The translations under genes were made by a program, and so were the position numbers. This document shows positions 53,605 to 64,000 of a DNA stretch of 64,000 nt, one piece after another. The stretch is from an uncultured Bacteroidota bacterium (lineage in GTDB: Bacteria > Bacteroidota > Bacteroidia > 2-12-FULL-35-15). How positions within the stretch are numbered: the first letter of the stretch is position 1; the number at the start of each line of letters is the position of its first letter. The stretch lies in assembly GCA_903847205.1 (NCBI GenBank), contig CAINDA010000035.1:62001-126000 (forward strand), given 5' to 3'. Below the pieces are notes generated by a model. The model was given only the letters and a program-made list of their open reading frames with translations, was not told the origin of the DNA and made no database searches.

Positions 53605-54549
53605 TCAGAAATTAATATGCTGCAATTCATGAATTCTAAGAGCGTTTTCTTTATCTTTTGCAAGCTGTACTTTTAATTCATCCAAATCTTTAAACTTCTG
53701 TTCATCCCGCATCCGTTCAACAAAATAAATAGTAATATCGCTGCCATAAATATCTTTATCGAAATCAAAAATATTGACTTCTATGCTTCTCCCTTTCCTG
53801 GCAACAGTTGGGTTATTCCCAATACTGAGCATTCCTTCGTAAATTACACTACCGGTCTTAACCTTTACTGCATAAATGCCTTCTCCAGGAATCAGTTTGT
53901 ATTTGTCTTCCACAACAATATTTGCGGTAGGATAACCGATAGTTCTGCCAAGCTTCAATCCTGGAACTACCCTGCCTGTCAATGAATAAGGGTATCCAAA
54001 AAAAGATGCGGCTGTTTTAACATCCCCTGTCTGCAAAGCTTTTCTGATTTTCGTTGAACTTATTTCGATGTTTTCGATGTCTTTTGCAGGAATTTCTTCA
54101 ACATCAAAACCATAGAGAGGGCCGTATTCTTTCAAATGCTCAAATGAACCTTCGCGGTTACGCCCGAAGTGGTGATTATAGCCAATCACCAGCATCTTGG
54201 TTTTCATTTTGTTGACAAGGATATTCCTCACAAACTCCACTGATGTAAGTCTTGAAAAGTCCTTTGTAAAAGGGTAAATAATTAAATGGTCTATTCCGTA
54301 TTTTTCCAGCAGTTCAATCTTTTCAGCAGGCGTGTTAAGCATCTTCAGTTCATTATCTTCAGGAAAAAGAACCATGCGCGGGTGAGGATAAAAAGTCAGA
54401 AGCACTGTTTCCCCTTTTAGTTCATCAGCCGCTTCTTTCAACCTGGAAATAATTTTTTGATGCCCAAGATGCACACCATCAAAAGTTCCAGTTGTTACAA
54501 CGGGGTTCTTCACATCTTTAAAATCTTCAATATTATTGTAAACTTTCAT
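53605..54549 (-). CDS. ribF: Bifunctional riboflavin kinase / FAD synthetase
   Basis: RibF converts riboflavin to FMN and then FAD. The N-terminal adenylyltransferase domain (about 1-165) has TGTFDGVHLGHQKII with the HxGH nucleotidyltransferase motif, LTFYPHPRMVLFP and GYNHHFGRNREG. The C-terminal riboflavin kinase domain (about 185-310) has GRTIGYPTANIVVEDKYKLIPGEGIYAV and ISIGNNPTV-type text. The 314-residue length is normal. Confidence 0.97.
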   Translation of the reverse strand: MKVYNNIEDFKDVKNPVVTTGTFDGVHLGHQKIISRLKEAADELKGETVLLTFYPHPRMVLFPEDNELKMLNTPAEKIELLEKYGIDHLIIYPFTKDFSRLTSVEFVRNILVNKMKTKMLVIGYNHHFGRNREGSFEHLKEYGPLYGFDVEEIPAKDIENIEISSTKIRKALQTGDVKTAASFFGYPYSLTGRVVPGLKLGRTIGYPTANIVVEDKYKLIPGEGIYAVKVKTGSVIYEGMLSIGNNPTVARKGRSIEVNIFDFDKDIYGSDITIYFVERMRDEQKFKDLDELKVQLAKDKENALRIHELQHINF

Positions 54550-54778
54550 CTGAAATATATTTTGTTCCAGGCTTAGGAATGATTATAAAATCCTAACGCT
54601 GGGTCAGTCAAAAAAAGGGATTGAAATTCAAAGGTTTTACGGCATAAATAAACTGCAGAATAAAAGCATGGATTTCGACAATCACCCCCAAATAAGTACT
54701 TAAAATAATATAATAAGCTGCAAAATTTTTAAGCGCTTTTTCAATGCCGAAATTAATTATAAAAATACAATGAATCAC

Positions 54779-54809
54779 TTTTTTAACTGAATTAAATATA
54801 CTAATTTCG
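54779..54809 (+). promoter_or_regulatory. Candidate promoter of atpD-atpC
   Basis: TTTT (54779-54782) and TAATTTCG (54802-54809) are separated by 19 bp, which fits the spacing of Bacteroidota promoters but with mismatches in both elements. The atpD start is 38 bp downstream. The rest of the 297-bp spacer after ribF shows no gene. Confidence 0.4.
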
Positions 54810-54828
54810 CATCGTTAAAAAAAACTAA

Positions 54829-56349
<1,521 letters not shown>

Positions 56350-56354
56350 AAATC

Positions 56355-56417
56355 AGTTTAAAGTTCAAAGTTAGAAAGTTGTAAAGTCTTATACTTATAA
56401 CTTTTCAGCTTTAAACT
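56355..56417. repeat. AAAGTTT-word inverted repeat between atpD and atpC
   Basis: AGTTTAAAGTTCAAAGTT (from 56355) and the inverse text ending AGCTTTAAACT (to 56417) are inverted copies, about 18 of 25 positions matching without gaps. The words match those inside the odhB linker. The element lies within the operon, between two subunits of the same enzyme. Confidence 0.7.
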
Positions 56418-56438
56418 TTTTAAATTAAACTTAAAAAA

Positions 56439-56681
56439 ATGTTTTTAGAAATAATAACTCCAGATAAAAAAGTTTACAGCGGTGAAGTGGAAGCTGTTAA
56501 ATTGCCGGGTGCCGAAGGCTCTTTTGGCGTATTAGACAATCACGCTCCAATTATTGCAGCGCTGAAAAAAGGCACTGTAAAAGTCACTGACAGCAATAAA
56601 AATGTTGAAAATTTTGAGATTAACGGCGGAGTAGTTGAAGTGCTGAACAATAATATTATTATTCTTGCTGAGAGTGTTTAA
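56439..56681 (+). CDS. atpC: F-type ATP synthase subunit epsilon (short form)
   Basis: This 80-residue protein keeps the N-terminal beta-sandwich of the epsilon subunit: FLEIITPDKKVYSGEVEAVKLPGAEGSFGVLDNHAPIIAAL and the FEINGGVVEVLNNNIIILAE strand. The C-terminal helical hairpin that inhibits ATP hydrolysis in longer epsilon subunits is absent, so regulation by epsilon is probably reduced. Short forms are known in Bacteroidota. Confidence 0.95.
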   Translation: MFLEIITPDKKVYSGEVEAVKLPGAEGSFGVLDNHAPIIAALKKGTVKVTDSNKNVENFEINGGVVEVLNNNIIILAESV

Positions 56682-56703
56682 TTAATTTTAAAAATCAATT
56701 TTA

Positions 56704-56741
56704 AAAATCCCGCTGCATCTATTGCAGCGGGATTTTTTATT
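56704..56741. terminator. Terminator after atpC
   Basis: AATCCCGCTGCA pairs with TGCAGCGGGATT around a short loop and is followed by a T-run. It separates atpC from the convergent gene that ends at 56779. Confidence 0.93.
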
Positions 56742-56778
56742 TTCAATTCAAAAAAATAATTTTTTTACAAGAACTGAA

Positions 56779-57330
56779 CTAATTTTCGCCATAGAGATAA
56801 GCAATTTTAACAGGCCTGCCTTCTCCGTCCACCTTTACAATTGCTGAATTAGATTTCCAGTCAACACTCACTTCAATAAATATTCTCACGTAATAAAAAT
56901 TATTGTAATAATATCTGCTTGTCACTCCAACCCAAATGTCTCGGTCAACAAGGTTCAGCTTCTCTTTATTTTTTTTTCGGTTTATTGGAAATGCAAGTTT
57001 GTAGTCTGATGAAATGATATGGCTGGACGTGTCTGCAGCAATGTTAAGCTCTCTATCTTTCGGCGTTTTAAATTCAAAAAAGGTCTTATCCTTCAGCTCA
57101 TCGCTGATATTAAGAAGTAAACCAAGGGTTGAGTAAGTATTTATATTAAAATAAATTTTGTCCGTCCCTGTCTTAAATTTTTCATACGTGTCGAAATACA
57201 AAAAGGTAGTATCTAATGATCTGACAAATGCATCAAAAGCATTTTGTTCTATAGGGAGTTTAGCAGCTTTATTTTGAGCTGTGCATGCAGACGAAATAAA
57301 AAAACAAACAACTAATATAAAGCTTTTCAT
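56779..57330 (-). CDS. Hypothetical secreted protein
   Basis: This 183-residue protein begins with a signal peptide (about 1-18; the SSAC near the cleavage site could be a weak lipobox). The rest alternates beta-like strands (NKAAKLPIEQNAFDAFVRSLDTTFLYFDTYEKF, YYYNNFYYVRIFIEVSVDWKSNSAIVKVDGEGRPVKIAYLYG). I do not recognise the family. It lies alone between the ATP synthase terminator and the adhesion module. The spacer to the PorP gene (57331-57547) shows nothing distinct. Confidence 0.7.
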   Translation of the reverse strand: MKSFILVVCFFISSACTAQNKAAKLPIEQNAFDAFVRSLDTTFLYFDTYEKFKTGTDKIYFNINTYSTLGLLLNISDELKDKTFFEFKTPKDRELNIAADTSSHIISSDYKLAFPINRKKNKEKLNLVDRDIWVGVTSRYYYNNFYYVRIFIEVSVDWKSNSAIVKVDGEGRPVKIAYLYGEN

Positions 57331-57547
57331 TAATTGGGCCCTAGCATGTCTTCCCTATTGGTAATTGCAGAATATATGAACAGAGATTAAATTTAAAATT
57401 AAAAAACCTAAACAGTCACAGAAGTAATAACATTTTATACATCTGCTGACATTTTTTTTACATTTTGCTCTAATAATATAATTTTTCGCCTTTCAAGCTT
57501 TTTTGCTCAATCATTTTTTAGGCAGCAACAATTTAATTTAACCGAAA

Positions 57548-58627
57548 TTAAAATTTTGGGCACGGGATCATCAAACGTGATCTTTTCTTCTTTTTGAATT
57601 TACATAATTGATAAGCAACAGTTAATTCATGTGCCCCCTGAGTAAGACTGTTTAACCTCGAAATAGTAATATCATAGCTGTAGCCGATATTAAACCTGTC
57701 TGCCCTTAAACCTAGAATTATTGCCACTGCATCGTTATTGCTGTAACCAGGTTTATACGCTTTTAACAAAGGAATTCCCCTATACCAAAAACCAATATTT
57801 AAAATGTATTGAGTAAAATATAATCCTATATCAAGCTGATCAAACTCTTTTTGATGCTGATAATTAAAGGCAGGAGAAATAGACCTTTGTTCATAAAGAT
57901 CTTTTTCCTTAGGATTAAAAGCGTATTTTGCCCCGCCGTGTAAAGCAAGTTTAATAGGCAGTCTGGCGTCGCCGCTACCCATCAAAGATCCGTCCGGCAT
58001 ATTAAGATGGTAAATAGAAGTTCCTAACCAGTATTTTTTTGAATAAATTAATGCGCCTGTTCCTACATCAAAATATGTTTTTGTTTGTGTAGGAGTTTCT
58101 ATAGTTGCCACATTTCCTCCTCTAGCAATCTGATCACCGAATAATAAGAGATTAAAGTTAATGCTCCTTACACCTATTCCAGGCTGTAACCCGAATCGCA
58201 TCGAAACTTTTCTATTGAGTTTCACTTCATACGCAACCATAAAATTAAGTATGGTGGTGCTTAACTGTCCTGTGCCTGCTACATCATTTCCAAATAAAAT
58301 GCCTACTCCCAAATTATAACGCTGTATGTAATGGTCGGCAGAAAATAAATAAGATTTATATGCATTCGAAATACCGGGCCACTGATTTCTATAAGTTGTA
58401 GAAATTCTTGAACAAACTCCTGCACCTGTAAACGCCGGATTCAGATATAATGGAGAAGAATAAAATTGTGTAAAATGCATATCCTGAGCAGAGGCATTTT
58501 TAGAATTGGCCGACAGCAAAAAATAGATTGCAAAAAGCAATATACCTTTTCGGAGAATGCCAGAAATTCCCTTTCTGAGATAAAGAGAAGATCGGCCTTT
58601 AAAATCAATTAGTATTAATCTTTTCAT
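57548..58627 (-). CDS. PorP/SprF-family type IX secretion membrane protein
   Basis: This 359-residue outer-membrane protein carries the family's opening text after its signal peptide: DMHFTQFYSSPLYLNPAFTGAG, then RISTTYRNQWPGI, SADHYIQRYNLGVGILFGND, and the final strands. Family members pair with a giant T9SS substrate and help it reach the surface. The giant adhesin encoded just upstream on the same strand (60490-64000) is the probable partner. Its N-terminus has an extra stretch of about 25 residues ahead of the hydrophobic signal, so the true start may be slightly downstream. Confidence 0.92.
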   Translation of the reverse strand: MKRLILIDFKGRSSLYLRKGISGILRKGILLFAIYFLLSANSKNASAQDMHFTQFYSSPLYLNPAFTGAGVCSRISTTYRNQWPGISNAYKSYLFSADHYIQRYNLGVGILFGNDVAGTGQLSTTILNFMVAYEVKLNRKVSMRFGLQPGIGVRSINFNLLLFGDQIARGGNVATIETPTQTKTYFDVGTGALIYSKKYWLGTSIYHLNMPDGSLMGSGDARLPIKLALHGGAKYAFNPKEKDLYEQRSISPAFNYQHQKEFDQLDIGLYFTQYILNIGFWYRGIPLLKAYKPGYSNNDAVAIILGLRADRFNIGYSYDITISRLNSLTQGAHELTVAYQLCKFKKKKRSRLMIPCPKF

Positions 58628-58686
58628 TTTATTTTTTTTAGCATCACCTGTTTATTTCCTGTTTGATGAAACAACCTGCGAAAAAT

Positions 58687-60414
58687 CTATTTCGTTTTAT
58701 TGGGAAGCTTTATAGTTATTTCTGCTACGCTGCCTAAAACAATATTAGTAACAAATGGGTCATACTCCGGCAGCTCAATTGCTACCCGGTAAGTTTTATT
58801 CGGCGGTGAGATCACCATTACTTTACCTGTTTTATCATTTGATTTATATATCCCGTAAACTGATTCCTTTTCAGTATCAATAAACTTTATCTCTACATTT
58901 TTAATTAGAGAGTCCATATCATTATATACATGTATATCATAAACTAATAATGGAGTATTCTGAGGGGGAAAAGAAACAGTGTAAATATCCTGCAGGCCAA
59001 AACCTCCTTCTCTTTCAGACGATAAATAACCTTTTGTGCCATCAGTGTTGATTACAAAAAATATATCATCATCAACTGTATTCACAGGGCATCCAAGGTT
59101 TGATGGTTCGCTGAAATTTCCTGTTTCGTCAAAAGCAGACTTAAAAATATCATAACCGCCCATATTTTTATGGCCTTCTGAACTAAAATATAAAATATTG
59201 CCTAAAGGATTTACGAAAGGGGCATCCTCATTATATTCCGTATTAATTTTTGGTCCCAGATTAAAAGGTTTTCCCCATTTTCCGTTCTGCAGTTTTCTTA
59301 CCAAGTACAAGTCTTTTCCTCCAAAACCGCCGGGTCTGTTACTCGAAAAGAAAATGATTTCACCATTTGGAGAATAGCATGCGCTGGTTTCAGAATATTC
59401 AGGTGAATTCACATTGGCTCCTAATGGCTCAGGTTTAGACCATTTTTTATCGCTGAAAAAACTTTCATAAATATCTCCGCTCTTCATGTCTTTACTAGTC
59501 CTATAGATAAGTAATTTTTCACCATCGGCCGACAATCCGGTTCCCGCATCATGAACTGGTGTATTAATAGCACTATCTAATATTACCGGTGCTAACCAGC
59601 TTTTTAAACTATCCTTTTTTGAAATATACACATCTTCAAAATAATCGCCTAATGGATCAATTTTATTCCAAAAAGGGTTTGGCCTTCTGGAGGTAAAAAT
59701 CATAAAACTCTCGTCAGCAGGAATTAAAGGTGCATATTCTGCATACTTTGAATTCACAGTACTTCCCATATTTTTAACCTGAATAGCTTTATCACAGGTT
59801 GCCTCTAATATCATTGCATTATGGCACTTTTCAATTAAATCATCAACTTCTTTTTTTGTATATTCATTATCGCCGCCAAAATATTTAAATTGGTTAAAGT
59901 AATAAATAGCGTGGTCATAGTCTTTTAACAGGTGATTCAATTTACCGAGGTAATAATTCACTTCCGGGAAATCTGCCGCATTTACTTTATCGAAATATTT
60001 TTTTGAATTAGCACGTAATTTTTTAATTTCAAAATTACACACGCCGAGTTTGAAGTTAGTTTCATTATCTGTGCTGTCTAAAAGGTATAATTTCTCATAT
60101 AAATTTAACGCCGTTAAATAATCGCCGAAATCATACGCTTTATCTGCTTTCAGAATAAGCTGTTTATCCTGCCTTGAGGTAACCTGTGAAAAACTCTTTC
60201 CTGCTCTATCAAACAATGGAATAAGAAAAATAAAAAAAGATATTATGAATGCTTTCTTTATTTGATAACTTATTTTTTTTAGTTTAAAATTACGTGCTTC
60301 TGCAATTTCTAAAACATTACAAACACTGCTCCAAGCCTTATTTTCCTGCAATTGAAGGAAAAAACTGCAATGAAGAAGCTGCTTCATTCGGAATATTTCT
60401 GTTACTATTTTCAT
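58687..60414 (-). CDS. PD40/TPR protein of the T9SS adhesion module
   Basis: After an unusual N-terminal extension (about 1-50) comes a hydrophobic signal (about 52-68), a TPR-like region (about 85-200: KAYDFGDYLTALNLYEKLYLLD) and beta-propeller PD40 repeats (about 225-480: EIIFFSSNRPGGFGGKDLYLVRK, EGHKNMGGYDIF, KGYLSSEREGGFGLQDIYTV). A C-terminal beta-sandwich follows, and no OmpA domain, which related PorE-type proteins have. No better ATG lies closer to the signal, so the start is uncertain. It sits between the adhesin gene (75 bp away) and the PorP/SprF gene. Confidence 0.85.
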   Translation of the reverse strand: MKIVTEIFRMKQLLHCSFFLQLQENKAWSSVCNVLEIAEARNFKLKKISYQIKKAFIISFFIFLIPLFDRAGKSFSQVTSRQDKQLILKADKAYDFGDYLTALNLYEKLYLLDSTDNETNFKLGVCNFEIKKLRANSKKYFDKVNAADFPEVNYYLGKLNHLLKDYDHAIYYFNQFKYFGGDNEYTKKEVDDLIEKCHNAMILEATCDKAIQVKNMGSTVNSKYAEYAPLIPADESFMIFTSRRPNPFWNKIDPLGDYFEDVYISKKDSLKSWLAPVILDSAINTPVHDAGTGLSADGEKLLIYRTSKDMKSGDIYESFFSDKKWSKPEPLGANVNSPEYSETSACYSPNGEIIFFSSNRPGGFGGKDLYLVRKLQNGKWGKPFNLGPKINTEYNEDAPFVNPLGNILYFSSEGHKNMGGYDIFKSAFDETGNFSEPSNLGCPVNTVDDDIFFVINTDGTKGYLSSEREGGFGLQDIYTVSFPPQNTPLLVYDIHVYNDMDSLIKNVEIKFIDTEKESVYGIYKSNDKTGKVMVISPPNKTYRVAIELPEYDPFVTNIVLGSVAEITIKLPNKTK

Positions 60415-60489
60415 TCTTTTGTTTTTTTGCTTCTCTACTCTTTGAGGTTCAATAAGGCTTTTAATGCAAATGAATATTAATGAAAAAAA

Positions 60490-63400
60490 TTAATTTTGAA
60501 GAAGCGTAATGGTGCCGCTTTTGTTAAAAGTTTTTCCATTTCCTAGCACAATATCTGCTTTCCAAATGTACACATCTTCTTGACATAATTGACCTTTATA
60601 ATAACCATCCCAGCCTTTTTTTATGTCTTGTGATTCAAAAATTAATTCTCCCCATCGGTTAAAAATTTCTAATTGGTATTCTACAACCCCGGCAGTATAC
60701 GGAAAAAATACATCATTACTAAGTCCGTTTATATCATAAGAACCGCCCTGACTGCCATTCATATTAGGTGTAAATGCAGTCGGAAAAACAACATCGGCAT
60801 AAGTGATAACTCCTGTGGCAGCAGTATCTTTACATCCAAATTGAGAATCTGCAATAAGCTGCACTTGAAAAGAGCCCAATGAAGAATAAAGATAATGGGG
60901 ATTATAAAGTCCCGATGTTCCGCCATCTCCGAAATCCCATTTGTAAGTAACTGCTCCAACCGACTGATTCGTGCAGACCATGATATCATAAGGAAGAGCA
61001 AGAGATGTTGAGTTTAGAGAAAATGCTGCGACCGGACGAGGGTATGCATTAATGGTAGTTGGTGACAAAGAATTAGTACTTGTACACCCCCCGCCGGTAT
61101 TTGCAGTTAAAGTTACGAGATAAGTTCCCGGCAGATTATAAGTATGATCAGGATTCTGAACTGATGAAGAATTACCATCCCCAAAGTTCCAAATCCAGCT
61201 GTTAATGGGATCATTAGGGTTACCGCTCACAGAATTATCATAAAATTGCATTGCCGCTGGCACACATAAAACGTTTGTATCATGTGTTATTGTAACAACA
61301 GGCTGGGGATTAAAAAGAACTCTTACCGAATCGGTAACTGAAATACCGCACATAGTGCTAACTGTAACAATGTAAGTAGTGGGCTGCGAAGGTGTAGTTA
61401 CATATACTCCCGGCCCGCTTCCTAAGTTATAATTCCATTGATAAGTAAGCGGCCCGGTGGTTCCGGCTGTTTGAACCGAAATTGAAGAATTCTGTCCTGG
61501 ACAAATCGGCGTTGTGGCCAAAACATGAACATTTGCGGCCTGCAGTGAGAATATCACTGCCTCCGTTGTATCAGTTGTTCCGATACATCCGAGCTGATCA
61601 AATGCAATCACAGAATAAATGGTTGTTGCAACTGGGTTAATATTTAATGTTCCGGAATTAACTGCACCTGAAGGCTGCCATGTAAAATAATACTGCCCCG
61701 CTCCTCCAGAAGCACTCGCCGAGACGCTTCCAGACTGGCCGAGACATAAAGTATCATTTGGTCCAGCAGAAGTTATGACCTGCAAAGGCTGTGTTATCAA
61801 AACATTTCTCAGAGCATTGCAGCCATTTGTATCTGTAATTGATAATGTATAAGTTCCTATACCAATGTTAGAAGCGGTATTCCCTCCCTGCCCGTCAACC
61901 CATGGAGTCCATTGATACCTGTAAGGAGGAGTTCCGCCTGAGGAAAGTATGGAAGCGCTTCCTCGGCCGTTAAAGCAGGTTGGATTTATAATAGTATCAA
62001 TTGAAGATATAAGCAGAGGAGGTTCAAAAACATTTACTGAAATTGATTGCACACAGTTTTTTTGATCAGTTACGTTAACAGTATAAGTTCCTGCAGTAAG
62101 ATTTGCGTCACTTGATAAACTTGAATTCACCGGGCTCCAGGAATAAGTATAAACATTACCCGTACCGCCTGTTACAGCAACGGCAGCAGCACCGTTGTTT
62201 CCTCCATGACATAATACATTGGTTACAGAAAGAACCGTGACACCAATTTGAACCGGCTCGTTTAAAACAGTTGAATCCGGTGCTGCCGCACATCCTGCTG
62301 CATCCGTTACGTTTACAGTAAAAGTACCAGCGGTTAATGCGGATGCGGTTAAATTGCTTCCTCCATAGGGAAGCCAGCTGATAGAGAACGGTGCAGTTCC
62401 ATTAGTAATATTTACTGTTGCAGAACCGTCGATGCCGCCAAAACAAGATACATTCTGGCTGGATGAAATAGCAGCTGAAGGTCCTGAAACACCAATAAGA
62501 TTTGATGATAAAGTAATTGAACAATTTAATGAATCTGTTACTTTAAAAGTATAAAGTCCGGACCCCAAACTATTTATTCCAGAGTATGAAGAAGTGCTTG
62601 GAAGCCATAAATATGCATACGGCGGTGTTCCGCCGGATATTTGCGAATTAACTGATCCGTTTGATAAACTGCAGGAAGGATTAACAGAAACCAGATTACC
62701 TGTAAGTGCTGGCGGCTGGACAATTGTAACAAATATATTTGCCTGACAGTTATTGGTGTCGCTTACTAAAATACTATAGTTCCCAGCTGGCAGTCCAAAA
62801 GCTGTATCGCTTGCGGAAACAACTGGAGTCCATTGAAAAGAATATCCAGGTGTTCCTCCCGAAATACTTATACCTATTGATCCATCAGCATCACCAAAGC
62901 AATTTAATTTCGACACCGAAGCTGTTGCAGTAACAGGAAGTGAAGGCTCTATTATAGTAACGAAAGAAGAGGTAACGCATCCGTTGAAATCGGTTATAGT
63001 AACAGTATCGTTGCCTGCTAATAGACCAGTACCAATTGGTCCGTTACCGCCAGACGGCGACCAGTTATAATTGTAAACAGGAGTACCTCCGCTTACACTC
63101 ACTAAAGCCTGGCCGTCACTGCCTCCAAAACATTTTACGTTAGCATAAGTTGAAGACATTAAAGAAGTTAACACAGCAGGCTGTGAAATAATAAAAGAGG
63201 CAGTCTGCAAACAGCTGTTGGTATCCCTCACCTGTAGAGTATACGTATTTGCTGATAAACCATTGACACCGGAAGTTACAGCGCCACTGGCAGACCATTG
63301 ATAGGAATACCCCGGTGTCCCCCCTGCAATAATAGCGGATGCGGTTCCATCACTCATTCCAAAGCAGCTTACATCCTTTGTTGTAACATTAATTACAAGC

Positions 63401-64000
63401 GGGAAAGGCTGTGTTATCAAGGGACTCACAACAGGAAGCGACTGGCACAAATTAGCATCTATAACAATAACTGTATCGATGCCAGGATTCAGACCAGTTT
63501 CAATTACGTTGGTTCCTCCGGATGTCCAGATATAAGTGAATGGAACAGCTGCTCCGGCAGGAGTAACAGTGGCTGTACCATCAGAAACACCGTAGCAGGT
63601 TACATTGGTTACAGTTGAAATAACCGCTGTCGGACCTGGGTTATCATTTACTGTAACCATTGCAGATGCAGGGCAGGCATTAGAATCATTTACTGCAACA
63701 CCGTAAGGGCCTGCCAGCAAAGATGAAGCTGCAGAATCCGTACCTCCTGCAGGAGACCATAAATAAGTATATGGTGGAATTCCGCCGGAGACAATAACAG
63801 AAGCCTTTCCATTTGCAAAACTGCAATTAGAATTTATGCTGGTAGGAACAAGCACCAAAGCAGAAGGCTGGGTTACTACTGCCGAGTCAATGAATGAGCA
63901 GCCTCGTGAATCAACTATTGTAACAGTATATGTCCCGATTGAAAGACTGGCAATATTCGGCCCAATAAATCCGCCAGGCATCCAGCTGAAATTATATGGA
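60490..64000 (-). CDS. Giant SprB-repeat surface adhesin with T9SS type B sorting domain (5' end outside window)
   Basis: The frame stays open to base 64000; the ATG at 63981 is internal (PYNFSW precedes it), so the N-terminus is outside. More than 1160 residues are visible. Ten SprB-like repeats of about 75-80 residues share Cys...DG.A.V.v.GGtPPYtY.W...GL.aG.YtV.v.D...C. Two Ig-like domains, two PKD domains (NFGDGNSSS, DFGDGGTSG) and a CHU_C/gliding-motility C-terminal domain (FPTAFTPNMNG, NRWGELIFES, WDGYYKGQ) follow. The last domain is a type B T9SS signal. The protein probably lies on the cell surface and mediates adhesion or gliding. Confidence 0.95.
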   Translation of the reverse strand, partial: PYNFSWMPGGFIGPNIASLSIGTYTVTIVDSRGCSFIDSAVVTQPSALVLVPTSINSNCSFANGKASVIVSGGIPPYTYLWSPAGGTDSAASSLLAGPYGVAVNDSNACPASAMVTVNDNPGPTAVISTVTNVTCYGVSDGTATVTPAGAAVPFTYIWTSGGTNVIETGLNPGIDTVIVIDANLCQSLPVVSPLITQPFPLVINVTTKDVSCFGMSDGTASAIIAGGTPGYSYQWSASGAVTSGVNGLSANTYTLQVRDTNSCLQTASFIISQPAVLTSLMSSTYANVKCFGGSDGQALVSVSGGTPVYNYNWSPSGGNGPIGTGLLAGNDTVTITDFNGCVTSSFVTIIEPSLPVTATASVSKLNCFGDADGSIGISISGGTPGYSFQWTPVVSASDTAFGLPAGNYSILVSDTNNCQANIFVTIVQPPALTGNLVSVNPSCSLSNGSVNSQISGGTPPYAYLWLPSTSSYSGINSLGSGLYTFKVTDSLNCSITLSSNLIGVSGPSAAISSSQNVSCFGGIDGSATVNITNGTAPFSISWLPYGGSNLTASALTAGTFTVNVTDAAGCAAAPDSTVLNEPVQIGVTVLSVTNVLCHGGNNGAAAVAVTGGTGNVYTYSWSPVNSSLSSDANLTAGTYTVNVTDQKNCVQSISVNVFEPPLLISSIDTIINPTCFNGRGSASILSSGGTPPYRYQWTPWVDGQGGNTASNIGIGTYTLSITDTNGCNALRNVLITQPLQVITSAGPNDTLCLGQSGSVSASASGGAGQYYFTWQPSGAVNSGTLNINPVATTIYSVIAFDQLGCIGTTDTTEAVIFSLQAANVHVLATTPICPGQNSSISVQTAGTTGPLTYQWNYNLGSGPGVYVTTPSQPTTYIVTVSTMCGISVTDSVRVLFNPQPVVTITHDTNVLCVPAAMQFYDNSVSGNPNDPINSWIWNFGDGNSSSVQNPDHTYNLPGTYLVTLTANTGGGCTSTNSLSPTTINAYPRPVAAFSLNSTSLALPYDIMVCTNQSVGAVTYKWDFGDGGTSGLYNPHYLYSSLGSFQVQLIADSQFGCKDTAATGVITYADVVFPTAFTPNMNGSQGGSYDINGLSNDVFFPYTAGVVEYQLEIFNRWGELIFESQDIKKGWDGYYKGQLCQEDVYIWKADIVLGNGKTFNKSGTITLLQN

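Noticed and set aside
63981-64000. ATG at 63981 as the start of the adhesin
   Set aside because: Codons before it continue a SprB repeat (PYNFSW) to the window edge with no stop.

Overview
The window is an ordinary chromosomal stretch of a member of the Bacteroidota, probably a free-living aerobic or facultative one. Signs of this are the type IX secretion (T9SS) sorting domains of both type A and type B, a PorP/SprF-like protein, a SusC/SusD pair, several Bacteroidota-type porins, AT-rich spacers without Shine-Dalgarno sequences, and -7 promoter elements of the form TAnnTTTG. No rRNA, tRNA, transposase, prophage or CRISPR array was found.

Layout. 1-3.7 kb: the end of a secreted T9SS protein, a small lipoprotein and acetyl-CoA synthetase (acs). 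3.7-5.6 kb: a spacer with two related tandem arrays (20-bp and 20/21-bp units) and an unrecognised accessory gene. 5.6-11.8 kb: an ABC exporter with unusual low-complexity inserts, proC, a HAD phosphatase, and a divergent Lrp/AsnC regulator and asnB pair. 11.8-20.6 kb: a SusC/SusD pair and the sucA-odhB operon for 2-oxoglutarate dehydrogenase. 20.7-26.8 kb: a porin and ammonium transporter pair, two small genes (one a thioredoxin-like ferredoxin), and a FucP-type sugar transporter overlapping a ROK sugar kinase. 26.8-30 kb: an outer-membrane protein, a T9SS-exported alpha/beta hydrolase and a DUF4412 protein. 30-39.1 kb: a tandem operon of four SpoIIE-type protein phosphatases with periplasmic sensor regions, ending in a truncated fifth copy. 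39.6-43.9 kb: purC, a putative porin and a universal stress protein. 43.9-51.8 kb: a complete-looking thiamine operon behind a TPP riboswitch (thiS-thiC-tenI/thiE-like-thiD-thiE-thiG-thiH-thiF), interrupted between thiG and thiH by a GxxExxY gene bracketed by repeats. 51.8-57.3 kb: a GSCFA protein, a leucine-rich-repeat protein, ribF, and atpD-atpC. 57.5-64 kb: a surface-adhesion module of PorP/SprF, a PD40 protein and a giant SprB-repeat adhesin that runs off the window.

The most notable points are: (1) the four-gene SpoIIE phosphatase array with two sensor architectures and no partner switch (anti-sigma or STAS protein) beside it; (2) a family of imperfect inverted repeats whose arms are built from an 8-11-bp word repeated with variation, with a different word at each site, found in spacers, inside the thiamine operon next to the GxxExxY gene, between atpD and atpC, and in frame within the linker of the odhB product; (3) the paired 20-bp and 41-bp arrays upstream of acs. 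All identifications come from reading motifs; no database search was run.
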